Assembly: GCF_002077945.1 (NCBI RefSeq)
Contig: NZ_LVYD01000002.1
Location: 186,001 to 250,000, forward strand
Source of the DNA: Niastella vici
GTDB taxonomy: Bacteria; Bacteroidota; Bacteroidia; Chitinophagales; Chitinophagaceae
Length of the DNA stretch: 64,000 nucleotides
Reading direction: 5' to 3'
Of the stretch, positions 36,549 through 45,894 are shown piece by piece; within the stretch, counting starts at the first letter, position 1, and every line of letters begins with the position of its first letter. The position numbers were made by a program, and so were the translations under genes. The notes under the pieces were generated by a model. That model worked only from the letters and a program-made list of their open reading frames with translations. It did not search any database and was not told where the DNA came from.

Positions 36549-38741
36549 CTAGTTCTTATAATTGATCACGTATTCCTTACCTGCTTCAACAGTCATTTCA
36601 TACGCATTATTTCCTTTACTGTTTATCACCACGCCTTTACAAACCGGTTTCTTCTGACTTTTGAACCGCAGTGTTCCGGTTCCTTCACTCCCCTTTATTT
36701 TTATTTGCGTGGTGCTGCAATATACCTCGATGTCGCCTTGCGGTGTAGGCACTTTTCCATCCATCCATTGCAAGCCACCCAATACCGGCTCGGCCACCCA
36801 GGTAGCATAACCCGGCGAGGTTGGTTGCACGCCAAGGTAATATTTACCCAACAGGTAAATGGGACTGGCGCCCCAGGCGTGGCAAAGGCTTTTATCAAAC
36901 GGACGGCCATACATGGCATAATGTTCTGCGCCCTGTTTGGCCGGATTGTATTCTTCCCAAAAGGAAGTAGCGCCTTCTTTCAGCATGCCACCCCAGTAAC
37001 TTTTCATTTCATTCAACACATATTTTTGCTCACCCATCGCGCACAATGCTTCCAGCTCATAAAACCGCATATACGGTGTGGTGATCTTTTGAATAGCATC
37101 ATTTAACAGCACGTGCTGTTTCACCAACTGTTTCTGCGTTGAATCAAAATAATTAAAGAAGATGGCAAACATGTTGGCGTAGCGGGTCACGTTATCGGTT
37201 GGTTTTCCATCGACCCGGCTGTGCACCAACGCATGTTTGGCATCGCTCCAGTAAATGGAAAACAATTTCGCTTTCATATCGGCAGCGAGCTGTTTGTACA
37301 ACGCTGCATTCTTTGTATCATTCACCATACCGGCGCAAAGCGCCATGGTTTCGAGGCTGCGGCAGAAAAGCAATTGCTCAAAACTCACCTCTCCTTTTTT
37401 ACTTAAGCCGTTGGCCCAGTCAATAAAGATCCAGTCACCGGGCAATCCCTGCATCATACCGGCTGCATTTCGCCGGCTGAGGCAATAGTCCATCAGGCTT
37501 TGCATGCGCGGGTAAAATTGCCTGATGAAAGTTTTATCGCCTGTGTACTGGTAATAATCATAAATGCCCAGAAACCAGTAAAAAGTATAATCCATGATGG
37601 TATTGATATGGCTGGTCACCGGGTCTTTACCGCGCAACGCCATCAGCGTGCGGGAAACCGTGGGCCTGTCAAAGAACAGGTAATAGTTCATCAGGTAGCT
37701 CTGATACGCATCGCCACTCCAGATCCATCGGTCGCGTTTAATGCCATCGATGAAGAATTCACGGGTATTAAGGTGCAAAGTGTATGCAGCCACATCCCAG
37801 ATCTTATTGATAGCTGAATCTGAACAACGGAAAGAACCGCGGTTCGCCACCGGTAAATACTCGTATAACATCGAAACAGAATCAACCGTTGCACCACCTT
37901 CGGCCTGAATATTCACAAAACGGAAAGCTTTTGTCAACGGCATCAGGGAATCTGTTTTCGATCCCTGGTTCACCTCCAGCCGGTCGAGGGTTTCGCAGGT
38001 ACCGGTGGCCAGCGCCTCTTCTTTCGATTCTCCATAATATAACGACAGTTTTCCTTTTCCCTGCAAGCCGTGTAATTTTATAAAGCCGAATGTTTCTTTT
38101 CCAAAATCTACCAGTAAGGACCCGTTATCTTTTGTAGTGGTCACTGCTGATTGGGGTTGAACCGCCAGCCTGAACGCAGAAGGGCGTTGTGCGGGTTCAT
38201 TGAAATTCCAGCTGCCGGCATTCAACCAGGTAGTGGCGGAAATATCAGACGTTTTCCCGGTTTCATCGATCCATTCCTTGTCTTCATACGTTACCAGCCA
38301 TGACGAATCAGATGCGATGGTTTTTCCCTTCACATAAATAGCCGGCACATTATCGCGGCTGAATACTTTTACATTGATGCGGTGTTTACCGGCAGGTATG
38401 GTTACCTGTTGCGGCATGCCTTCATACCCTTTCCCATCCAGTTTAAGGATATACTTCCCTTCTACCAATACCTCGATCTGTTCGGCTTCGGTTACCTCAA
38501 CATCTTTATGAAAATCCATCAGTACATAATGGTTATCGAGTTTCCAGAAAGGCGGAAAGAAGGAACCACGTTCTGTACGGCGGTTCTGCATATTGTTACC
38601 CAGCCAGATCTCAAAATCGCCGGGATACCAGATCCAGGTAGCCTGGTTGGTTAGCTTTGGCGCTGCCTCCCCTTTATAAGCCGGTTGCGCCCCGGCCGTG
38701 CCGGCGATCAATAATAAGAGTATCCAAATCGAGTGTTGCAT
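36549..38741 (-). CDS. GH78-like alpha-L-rhamnosidase family protein
   Basis: A 730-residue secreted protein. The frame opens at 38786, but a signal peptide starts at Met 38741 (MQHSIWILLLLIAGTAGAQ). An N-terminal beta domain (IEVLVEGKYILKLDG) is followed by an (alpha/alpha)6 barrel with DGIKRDRWIWSGDAYQ, the region holding the acid residue in GH78, and EGATSFWEEYNPAK, the region of the base. A small C-terminal domain ends the chain. It diverges from typical GH78 (no CPQRNER motif), so another deoxy-sugar is possible. Only 3 bases separate it from the RuBisCO-like gene, tying polymer breakdown and acid-sugar metabolism to one transcript. Confidence 0.82.
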   Translation of the reverse strand: MQHSIWILLLLIAGTAGAQPAYKGEAAPKLTNQATWIWYPGDFEIWLGNNMQNRRTERGSFFPPFWKLDNHYVLMDFHKDVEVTEAEQIEVLVEGKYILKLDGKGYEGMPQQVTIPAGKHRINVKVFSRDNVPAIYVKGKTIASDSSWLVTYEDKEWIDETGKTSDISATTWLNAGSWNFNEPAQRPSAFRLAVQPQSAVTTTKDNGSLLVDFGKETFGFIKLHGLQGKGKLSLYYGESKEEALATGTCETLDRLEVNQGSKTDSLMPLTKAFRFVNIQAEGGATVDSVSMLYEYLPVANRGSFRCSDSAINKIWDVAAYTLHLNTREFFIDGIKRDRWIWSGDAYQSYLMNYYLFFDRPTVSRTLMALRGKDPVTSHINTIMDYTFYWFLGIYDYYQYTGDKTFIRQFYPRMQSLMDYCLSRRNAAGMMQGLPGDWIFIDWANGLSKKGEVSFEQLLFCRSLETMALCAGMVNDTKNAALYKQLAADMKAKLFSIYWSDAKHALVHSRVDGKPTDNVTRYANMFAIFFNYFDSTQKQLVKQHVLLNDAIQKITTPYMRFYELEALCAMGEQKYVLNEMKSYWGGMLKEGATSFWEEYNPAKQGAEHYAMYGRPFDKSLCHAWGASPIYLLGKYYLGVQPTSPGYATWVAEPVLGGLQWMDGKVPTPQGDIEVYCSTTQIKIKGSEGTGTLRFKSQKKPVCKGVVINSKGNNAYEMTVEAGKEYVINYKN

Positions 38742-38789
38742 TATGGCATGCCTGCAATTCATCAAGGTTAGTTTTATAGAATGCAAAAA

Positions 38790-40370
38790 TTAATGTCCGT
38801 TAAAGAGTATATACAATCCCAACATTACCGCGAACAATAGGCCCCACATAGCCCATACCTGTTTACCAGGTTTGGCCAGGCTTTTATAATAAACGGCCTG
38901 CTGTATTTGCAAGGCGCCTTTTTTATCAAATAGGGAGACCAGGTATGTCATGGCGCTTAATACCACAAACAGATAGAACGACAGCAACAGGAAGTGCGGC
39001 CAGTTGCTGGATGGGATCACCCATAAATTCAGGATACCCACCAGCAAACAAAAAGCAGTTCCTGCAGTCAGTACATAATTGATGGCTTTGGGTGTTGTCT
39101 TTTTCCAAAGTACACCAAATAAAAATGCCACTGTCATCGGCGGCGCCAGAAAGCCCAGTACCGACTGAAATACGTTGAACAGGTTCAGTCCTTTTATATT
39201 ATCAATGGCCAGGGTTACCGTTACCGATATCAGGGCTCCGGCCACTGTAACGATACGGCCTATTCGCATGATCTCCCGGTTGGAAGCCTGCGGCCGGTAT
39301 TTTTTTACATAAATATCCATGGTAAAAACCGTACTCACCGAATTAAGCGAAGCGCCGATCGTACTTATTAAACAAGCCACCAGCACCACGATGATGAGCC
39401 CTTTCATCCCCGGCGGAAATAAATTGGTTACCATTACCAGGTAGGCTTCGTCAGGATTTTTTAAATGCGGATATAGTACAAAACAGATCACGCCCGGAAT
39501 GATAAACAGGGGCACATCCAGAATTTTCAACCAGCCAATAAAGTTAGCGCCCAGTTGTCCCTGTTTTAAACTTTTGGCGCCTAATACAGATTGCACCATC
39601 GATTGTTCTGTACACCAGAACCAAACGCCCATGATGGGATAACCCAGCAGAATAGCCGGCCAGGGACAATTTTTATCACTGGCAGGCTGAAACAGGTTCC
39701 AGAAATTTGAGGGCGTTTTTTCATAAATAGCGGAGATGCCGCCGGCTTTTGACACGCCGAGCACCACGAGTATCAATGATACAGCGATCAATAACAACAT
39801 CTGGAATACACTGGTATATGCAATGGTCTTTAAACCACCCGCTACTACAAACAGCGTGGATACTACTACCATGACCATCACGGAAAGCAACATATCCAAT
39901 CCCAGCAATTGTTTGATGAGCACCCCACCGGCAAATAATCCCAACGACAACCAGGAGATCAAAATGGTGATCAGGGTATACCAGGCCAGAATATTACGGG
40001 TATGCTCGCCAAACCGTTTTCCTAAGAACTCAGGGAGTGTTGATACATTGGCGCCCAGGTAACGGGGCGCAAAAACCACGGCCAGCATAAGGATAAACAC
40101 AAACGCATACCAGGCATAATTGCCCGCCACTATACCGGTTTGATAACCGGCGCTGGCCGAAGCTACCAGCATGGAGGGACCAACATTGGTTCCCCACATG
40201 GTAAAGCCGATACTGGCCCAGCCCAGTGAACGGTTGGCCAGGAACAGGTTTTCTTCCTTATTCTTTTTTTGCATGTAACTTACCCAGAACCCGATAGCGA
40301 TCAGGATGAACAGGTAAATTCCCACTATAACAAAATCGACCGGTTTTAGCAGATCATAGATGGCATTCAT
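38790..40370 (-). CDS. Sodium/solute symporter (SSS/SLC5 family)
   Basis: A 526-residue inner-membrane transporter with about 14 helices. It begins with a helix near residues 11-31, then RSLGWASIGFTMWGTNVGPSM, the conserved region of SGLT-like carriers near the first sodium site, and keeps ISTIGASLNSVSTVFTMDIY near residues 340-360, the SSS signature. SGLT-like carriers in Bacteroidota polysaccharide loci import released monosaccharides with Na+. Which sugar is unknown; apiose, rhamnose or galacturonate would suit the locus. It lies 48 bases upstream of the GH78 start and 36 bases downstream of the Gfo/Idh gene. Confidence 0.9.
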   Translation of the reverse strand: MNAIYDLLKPVDFVIVGIYLFILIAIGFWVSYMQKKNKEENLFLANRSLGWASIGFTMWGTNVGPSMLVASASAGYQTGIVAGNYAWYAFVFILMLAVVFAPRYLGANVSTLPEFLGKRFGEHTRNILAWYTLITILISWLSLGLFAGGVLIKQLLGLDMLLSVMVMVVVSTLFVVAGGLKTIAYTSVFQMLLLIAVSLILVVLGVSKAGGISAIYEKTPSNFWNLFQPASDKNCPWPAILLGYPIMGVWFWCTEQSMVQSVLGAKSLKQGQLGANFIGWLKILDVPLFIIPGVICFVLYPHLKNPDEAYLVMVTNLFPPGMKGLIIVVLVACLISTIGASLNSVSTVFTMDIYVKKYRPQASNREIMRIGRIVTVAGALISVTVTLAIDNIKGLNLFNVFQSVLGFLAPPMTVAFLFGVLWKKTTPKAINYVLTAGTAFCLLVGILNLWVIPSSNWPHFLLLSFYLFVVLSAMTYLVSLFDKKGALQIQQAVYYKSLAKPGKQVWAMWGLLFAVMLGLYILFNGH

Positions 40371-40383
40371 CGTTATACCCCCC

Positions 40384-40402
40384 AGCCCCCTAAAGGGGGA
40401 GT
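40384..40402. repeat. CCCCCTAAAGGGGG hairpin element, copy 1
   Basis: Perfect stem CCCCC (40386-40390) and GGGGG (40395-40399) with loop TAAA, in the 36-base gap between the Gfo/Idh and symporter genes. Very similar short elements are common in Bacteroidota genomes. Confidence 0.7.
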
Positions 40403-40406
40403 TTTA

Positions 40407-41474
40407 TTAAGACAATCCATGCGTTTTTAATATTTCACTCACTTTTACCGGCGCACCCGTTTTCAAAGATCTATCCATTGCCTGCAATAAGGCGATCGTT
40501 CCAATACCTTCTTTCAGATCAGGATAAGCCGTGGTATTGTTGGTGATGCTGTCGGCAAAATATTCCAGGTAATTCTGGTATTCACCGGCATGATGGCTTT
40601 GGCCTTCAAAACGGAAATAATATTTAATGGTCTTATCGCCCCATTGCACTATTTTTTCTTCACCGGTCTTATCAGTAATTGCGTAACGCAGTTCATGATA
40701 ATCGGCCTGGGAGGCGCCTTCGGTGCCCCGTACGATCACGCTCATGCCGCTATCTCTTTGTGCAGGTTGTATAGGCCCGGTGTAAGCGCCGCTTACCCGC
40801 GCAATGCGGCCATCTGTAGCCCTGAAGATAAAATGCATGGTATCTTCGTTCTTCAATCCGGCTGCTTTTCCATTACTACTGATCATTCCATATCCCATTA
40901 CTTCTTCAATATCGGGCAGGTACCAACGAATAAAATCTACCGGATGGCTTAACCCGCCATAGAGCCATTTGAACGAACTTTCCAAGGCCCATGATTTTTC
41001 TAAAAACCAGCGATGATCGGCGTGGTAATGACTTTCCACGGTAATGAGCTCACCCAGCAAACCAGCTTCAAAATCTTTTCGCTGTCTTTTGGCCGGCTCA
41101 AAGAACCGGGAGCTTTGACCTACAAATAGCTTTTTGCCGGTTTTATTCTGCAGATCGAGCAACTCTTTTGCCTTTGACAGGTCATCGATCAGCGGCTTGG
41201 TACAAACCACATGTTTGTTAGCCAGCAAAGCCTGTTTTATATGTTCGGCATGCCATTTATCAGGTGTATAAATGGCAATGCTATCAATCTCCGGATCGTT
41301 CAGCATGTCTTCATACTTTGTTGTATAATTGAAGAATTGAAACTCTTTGCTCCGGTGTTTGCACAGGTCTTCATTGAGGTCGCAGATCGTTTTTAATTTC
41401 ACCTTACTGCTGTTCAGTGCGGCAGACATGGTGCTGCGGCCTTCGCCTAATCCCAGTATTCCCAATGTAAGCAT
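40407..41474 (-). CDS. Gfo/Idh/MocA-family sugar dehydrogenase
   Basis: A 355-residue cytoplasmic NAD(P)-dependent oxidoreductase. The frame opens at 41519 across a CCCCCTGAAGGGGG hairpin; the true start is Met 41474 (MLTLGILGLGEGRST), giving the Rossmann loop at residues 5-11. The catalytic Lys is in VVCTKPLID (canonical EKP, here TKP), and GGLSHPVDFIRWY supplies the His and Asp of the substrate site. D-apiose dehydrogenase (ApsD) is a Gfo/Idh/MocA enzyme, so oxidation of apiose is an attractive role here, but the family is broad and this is inference from context. Confidence 0.87.
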   Translation of the reverse strand: MLTLGILGLGEGRSTMSAALNSSKVKLKTICDLNEDLCKHRSKEFQFFNYTTKYEDMLNDPEIDSIAIYTPDKWHAEHIKQALLANKHVVCTKPLIDDLSKAKELLDLQNKTGKKLFVGQSSRFFEPAKRQRKDFEAGLLGELITVESHYHADHRWFLEKSWALESSFKWLYGGLSHPVDFIRWYLPDIEEVMGYGMISSNGKAAGLKNEDTMHFIFRATDGRIARVSGAYTGPIQPAQRDSGMSVIVRGTEGASQADYHELRYAITDKTGEEKIVQWGDKTIKYYFRFEGQSHHAGEYQNYLEYFADSITNNTTAYPDLKEGIGTIALLQAMDRSLKTGAPVKVSEILKTHGLS

Positions 41475-41490
41475 ATAATTTGTTTTACCC

Positions 41491-41508
41491 CCAACCCCCT
41501 GAAGGGGG
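41491..41508. repeat. CCCCCTGAAGGGGG hairpin element, copy 2
   Basis: Perfect stem CCCCC (41495-41499) and GGGGG (41504-41508) with loop TGAA, in the 104-base gap upstream of the Gfo/Idh gene. Same orientation as copy 1. Confidence 0.7.
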
Positions 41509-41578
41509 CGAGCATTCATTGATTGTTATTGTTCCTTTTTAACCCCACAATTTGTTATGCCCCTCCATTTTTATACGC

Positions 41579-43450
41579 CTAATCCTTTATTCCCTTATAC
41601 CCCGCTTCCAAACCAGCCGCATTCTTTATACTATCTGCCACCATTGGCCCATTGTTCTCCCAGGTATTACCAGGCCCATTGGAATTCTTCATGAACTTCT
41701 CCACTTCACAATAATTATCCTTTAAAGTAATATAAGCCGACCCTTCATCGAGGTACATATAAAAGAAATGGTTGGGATCATGCGCATACGGCGCTTTCAG
41801 TATCGTATGTATGTAGTTTTCACTGATCACCGAACCGGGTTGTGCCGATAGCGTATATAAACCGCCCACATCATACATATGCTTTGCATAGTGATGCACC
41901 AGGTTGGCATGCACCCGGTTATTCTTCATGGCGTTGATCGATTTCGTCCACCCCCAGCCCACGCAAATACCGCTATAAGCGACATCGCTTACTTCGTTGT
42001 GATCGATATTAATGCCCTGCACATAACCGGCACTAATGCCCACACAACCCCAGTCTTCATTGGCGCAATTGGTGATGAAACAATTGCTGATGGTGAGTTG
42101 GCGGCATAACTCGCGCGCATCGGAGGGGTTATAGGGCAGATGCGTTTCAAAAGCCGGATCAGAAAATATGCCTGCCTGTATGCCTGTTCCGGCAATGTCG
42201 CGGAAGGTGCAGCCGGTGATGGAATCATCCTGGGTGCCCTTAATATAATCCAACGCCGTGGCTGCCATGTGTGTGAAATTGCAACGTTCAAAACCGGTGT
42301 TGTGTACAAACTGCAATTCAACACCAGCCGGTTGACGGCCGATCCAGGCCTGGTTCTCCAATCCTTTTTTATCGGGTGTGCCGGGGATCTTTAATTTGTA
42401 GGCATCCAGCAAAAACATGCCGGCCTGTAAGGGCACATGCCCGGCCTGCGAAGGCCGCAACCAGGTAGTATGTTTAAAATCGATGCCTTTGAAATATACA
42501 TGCGATACGGGGTTATCGATCATTCCTTCAACCCGCACAATGTTTTGCAGATAAGGCGCTACCACCTGTGCAGTACGCATGTCTTCTCCATTCCGCGGCC
42601 AGTAAATGAGTTTTTGTTGCTGTACATCGAGGAACCATTCGCCCGGTTCATCCAGGAATTGAATGGCATTGGTTAGAAAGAAGGCCGAGTTACCGGTCTT
42701 TTGCGAGATCCACGGCGCGGGCCAGGGATGTTCACTCTGAATACGGCTTTCAGGTTGCTGAAAGCTGAGCAGGGCACTATCACCCTTTACTGTAACCGAT
42801 CTTATACGAAGGATGGCAATTGCCCACCACTGGTGAATGACCATTTCCAGGCCGGCCGCTTTTTCCCAACCGGCCACAGCCGGTTTGGGGATCCAGCATT
42901 GTTCGGTTTGGTGATCCCAGGAAAGAATGCGGTTCATGCTATCGGCGTTGCGGTCACGTGCGCGAATAGCTTTTGCATCGTTGATCCATAGCTGCCTGAA
43001 ATCGAGCAGGCGTCCCGCTTCTGCAGGCGCCTCCGTTACCCATACTTTTCCCTGCGCAACAGCCGGCAATCCGGGTATTTTTTCCGTGGCCCTGTGCCAG
43101 CCTTTGACCGGCAATCCACCGCTGAACACGGGTTTGGCGCCCGGTGCGGCTTCTATAATGGTAGGGCTGGCTGGCGTTCCGGAATCTTCGGGCCGTACAA
43201 ATAATGGTTCATTGAATGTATATACGCCGGCTGCAACAATGATATGAATACCGTTTGCAATAGCCGGATCGTTCAACCGGCGCATTTCCCGGGCTTTGCG
43301 CAAGGCCATGGCCACAGTAGCCATGGGCTTTTCCTTTGTACCTGCATTTGCATCGGAACCACCGGGCGCCACCCAAATATCAGCTGCCCGGGCCGTACTA
43401 CAGCAGGCCAGCAACAGCAACGCAAACGCGCAATTAAAAAGTTGTTTCAT
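41579..43450 (-). CDS. Right-handed beta-helix glycosidase-like protein (possibly GH141)
   Basis: A 623-residue secreted protein with signal peptide (MKQLFNCAFALLLLACCSTA). The opening IWVAPGGSDANAGTKEKP and HIIVAAGVYTFNEPLF is the usual N-terminal coil of right-handed parallel beta-helix enzymes. Repeated coils follow (GFERCNFTHMAATALDY, ITGCTFRDIAGTGIQ, INIDHNEVSDVAYSGICVGW). Length and fold suit GH141, whose B. thetaiotaomicron member BT1002 is an alpha-L-fucosidase acting on RG-II; other beta-helix families remain possible. It follows the TIM-barrel lipoprotein gene after 21 bases. Confidence 0.75.
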   Translation of the reverse strand: MKQLFNCAFALLLLACCSTARAADIWVAPGGSDANAGTKEKPMATVAMALRKAREMRRLNDPAIANGIHIIVAAGVYTFNEPLFVRPEDSGTPASPTIIEAAPGAKPVFSGGLPVKGWHRATEKIPGLPAVAQGKVWVTEAPAEAGRLLDFRQLWINDAKAIRARDRNADSMNRILSWDHQTEQCWIPKPAVAGWEKAAGLEMVIHQWWAIAILRIRSVTVKGDSALLSFQQPESRIQSEHPWPAPWISQKTGNSAFFLTNAIQFLDEPGEWFLDVQQQKLIYWPRNGEDMRTAQVVAPYLQNIVRVEGMIDNPVSHVYFKGIDFKHTTWLRPSQAGHVPLQAGMFLLDAYKLKIPGTPDKKGLENQAWIGRQPAGVELQFVHNTGFERCNFTHMAATALDYIKGTQDDSITGCTFRDIAGTGIQAGIFSDPAFETHLPYNPSDARELCRQLTISNCFITNCANEDWGCVGISAGYVQGINIDHNEVSDVAYSGICVGWGWTKSINAMKNNRVHANLVHHYAKHMYDVGGLYTLSAQPGSVISENYIHTILKAPYAHDPNHFFYMYLDEGSAYITLKDNYCEVEKFMKNSNGPGNTWENNGPMVADSIKNAAGLEAGYKGIKD

Positions 43451-43471
43451 GTGTATCTAAAAAATAAACGG

Positions 43472-44359
43472 CTATTGAAAGATCGATTTCATATAGGCGG
43501 TGTTAGCGCCAAAATTCTTCTTTACGTTACGTGGATCTTTTGCATCTCTTGACCGCTCGATCACCAGCCAGCCTTTCCAGCCCATGTTATCCAAAGTTTG
43601 TTTCACCCGTTTCATATCTATCTGCGGGTCGTTCTGTAACCACACACTGTCTTTATTGGTGCAATGGATCTGACAAATACGGTCCCTGCCTAAAATGGCC
43701 AGTTCATTATACAGATCCCGCCCAGCCTGCAATGGGTTCGAAAAATTGAAATAGATCCGGATGGCAGGCGACCCAATATCTTTTAACAGCTTCACTTCTT
43801 CCGCAGCGTTCAGCGCCGTTTCAATGCCAACGATCACGCCTGCTTCTTTAGCTATTTTCCCTACTTCCTTCAAACGGGCTACCACTGCAGGTCTTAATTC
43901 GGGGTATTTGATGAGGTCGCCTTTTACGCCCAATGGCAGGAAAGCAACTTTTACATTCATTTGCTTCATGGTATTGATGCAATCCTGTACAGCTCTTACG
44001 GCAGTAGGTCTTTCAGGAAATGATTGCGCATAAAAACCCGTCATCCCCAGCGAAGGGATCTCGAGGTTCAGCTCCCTGGCTTTAGTTAAAAATTGCTGGC
44101 GTACCGAATCTATCGCCAACTGATTATCGAAGGTTTCGCGTTGCCCAAGCCCGCCCATATCAACTTCTACCCCATCGGCGCCAATATCTTTTGTCAATTG
44201 AAAAGCACCCAGCTTTTGCCGTTTCAGGATCATAAGGTCAACCACGGCAATTTTGTACCCCTTTTCATCGTTCTTTGTTTGCTTTTGCTTCGAAGTAGTA
44301 GCACAGCCAGCCAGCAAAGAAGCCAGTAATCCAATAGTAAATAATCTTTTTTGAGTCAT
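43472..44359 (-). CDS. Lipoprotein with xylose-isomerase-like TIM barrel
   Basis: A 295-residue protein of the AP endonuclease 2/sugar phosphate isomerase-epimerase TIM-barrel superfamily. Unlike cytoplasmic members it has a lipoprotein signal (MTQKRLFTIGLLASLLAGC) with lipobox Cys19, so it is exported. Barrel landmarks are DGVEVDMGGLG, VAFLPLGVKG, VIVGIETALN, IRIYFNFSNP and ICQIHCTNKD, carrying the usual Glu, Asp and His ligands for a divalent metal. A keto-aldose isomerase or epimerase acting on free sugar in the periplasm is possible. It lies between the esterase (28-base gap) and beta-helix genes. Confidence 0.78.
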   Translation of the reverse strand: MTQKRLFTIGLLASLLAGCATTSKQKQTKNDEKGYKIAVVDLMILKRQKLGAFQLTKDIGADGVEVDMGGLGQRETFDNQLAIDSVRQQFLTKARELNLEIPSLGMTGFYAQSFPERPTAVRAVQDCINTMKQMNVKVAFLPLGVKGDLIKYPELRPAVVARLKEVGKIAKEAGVIVGIETALNAAEEVKLLKDIGSPAIRIYFNFSNPLQAGRDLYNELAILGRDRICQIHCTNKDSVWLQNDPQIDMKRVKQTLDNMGWKGWLVIERSRDAKDPRNVKKNFGANTAYMKSIFQ

Positions 44360-44387
44360 ACTATGAAAGGTTAACGGGAATGGTCAA

Positions 44388-45776
44388 TCACTTTTTTACC
44401 TCAAATATCGCTTTCAGTTTATCAAAACCATGGATGGCATTGACAGGCAGTTTTTCTCCATGCTCCCCGAATACATATAATGCGGTTTGAGGCTCAATGG
44501 TCACTTTGCTTTCATCTATTTTACCGGCCTGGTCTTTTACCGCTTTCATATCGCAATGAAAATACTTTCCGATAAATTCATATAAGGCAATCCGTTTGTT
44601 AATGCCAAAGTCATGGTCTTCTTCGGGCAGGTGTACATTCTCAACCAGTTCCTGTTTACCATAATATCCATACATCTTTTTCAGATAGGGAAATTCAATC
44701 TCGGGTACAGTAGCCGTCCAGTCCTTTCCGTCTGAGATAACCAGTTGCGGGTGTGGGGCCGCCATGGCAGCCAATTCTGCATTATTGGTTCCTCCACCGC
44801 AAAAATGCACCGGCATGCCGCTTTCGCAGGGACAACCGCCGCTGTGATACGATGACAAAGACACTACCGGAGCACTTAGTTTGATGCGATCGTCCAGGGC
44901 CGCCATCAGGATGGTATGATTGCCGCCACCCGATCCACCGCTGATGGCTACGCGGCTGGTATCGGCCTCTTTTAACTGTAGCAAATAATCCAGGATGCGA
45001 AATGCACCCAGGGTTTGCACCGTCATGGCCAAACTATGCTGGTGATCTTCATATTTGAACTGCAGCATTGATTCGCCCCAGGCAAACAGATCATAACTGA
45101 TGGCGATACAACCCATACGGGCCAGCGTAGCGCAACGATACTGGCAATCGGCCCGGTACCGGTGCTTGTCCCAATGCCCGTCGGGACACAATATTACCGG
45201 CACCTTCCCTTTTATTTTAGCCGGGCGGTATAATGACCCACAGGTGTATACACCAGGCAGTACTTCAAAGGCAATGTTTTCTACTGTATACCCATCCATT
45301 TTACGCACCGGGGTGACAATGGGTTTCGACGCAGGAGCTGCCGGCATGGGTGATAACTGCAATGCCGAATACATACAGGCACGCATGGCGGCTTTGCGGT
45401 TTTCCCAACTGGCCACATCATGATACAAAGAAGAAAGATATTCGAGCTGCGCCTTTCCTTCTTCCACCGTCTTTAAATGATACTTATACGTGTTGAGCTT
45501 ATAACGTTTATCGCCTAATTTGGTGAATGAAAGATCCTGGGAAGCCAGCACATTCTCCAGCGTCTTCTCTACATCGGTCCTGAAACGCCAGCGGGCATAG
45601 GTTACCCAACGGTTGCTCACCATCGTGTCCTTATATTTGATCTGGATGCCGTATTGTTGTTCAATCTCCGTCAACACCTGCTTCAACGGCTCGCGATAAG
45701 CTTCGTCTGAGGTCTGGCTGAAAGAGTGTATGCACACGACCAGACTACAGATGAAAAAAATTAGTTTTTGTATCAT
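44388..45776 (-). CDS. Secreted alpha/beta-hydrolase (esterase) with N-terminal STN-like domain
   Basis: A 462-residue secreted protein with signal peptide (MIQKLIFFICSLVVCIHSFS). Residues about 28-92 (LTEIEQQYGIQIKYKD, then RTDVEKTLENVLASQDLSF) look like an STN (secretin/TonB N-terminal) domain, an odd partner for a hydrolase. The alpha/beta-hydrolase domain covers about 130-440: the nucleophile Ser lies in SGGSGGGNHT near residue 280, and EEDHDFG near residue 396 supplies a likely His. VPVILCPDGHWDKHRY is the oxyanion-side strand. It resembles acetyl-xylan-esterase-like families. An acetyl or methyl esterase for pectic substrate is a fair guess. It is followed at 28 bases by the TIM-barrel gene. 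Confidence 0.75.
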   Translation of the reverse strand: MIQKLIFFICSLVVCIHSFSQTSDEAYREPLKQVLTEIEQQYGIQIKYKDTMVSNRWVTYARWRFRTDVEKTLENVLASQDLSFTKLGDKRYKLNTYKYHLKTVEEGKAQLEYLSSLYHDVASWENRKAAMRACMYSALQLSPMPAAPASKPIVTPVRKMDGYTVENIAFEVLPGVYTCGSLYRPAKIKGKVPVILCPDGHWDKHRYRADCQYRCATLARMGCIAISYDLFAWGESMLQFKYEDHQHSLAMTVQTLGAFRILDYLLQLKEADTSRVAISGGSGGGNHTILMAALDDRIKLSAPVVSLSSYHSGGCPCESGMPVHFCGGGTNNAELAAMAAPHPQLVISDGKDWTATVPEIEFPYLKKMYGYYGKQELVENVHLPEEDHDFGINKRIALYEFIGKYFHCDMKAVKDQAGKIDESKVTIEPQTALYVFGEHGEKLPVNAIHGFDKLKAIFEVKK

Positions 45777-45802
45777 TACTATTTTTATTAAACGTGAAAG
45801 AT

Positions 45803-45884
45803 ACCAGTTACCGGTTTCCAGTTACCGGTTACCGGGAAAGCCAAATACCGGCCTGGCCAACTGGCAACCGGTAACTGGCAACTG
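45803..45884. repeat. GTTACC-family heptamer inverted element, copy 8
   Basis: Left arm 45803-45836, right arm 45853-45884, spacer only about 16 bases. It is between the GH78-sialidase fusion and esterase genes, 11 bases after the former's stop. Confidence 0.85.
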
Positions 45885-45894
45885 ACTTTTTCTA

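Noticed and set aside
41475-41519. Extension of the Gfo/Idh gene to Met 41519
   Set aside because: It reads through a CCCCCTGAAGGGGG hairpin, and the Rossmann motif begins right after Met 41474.
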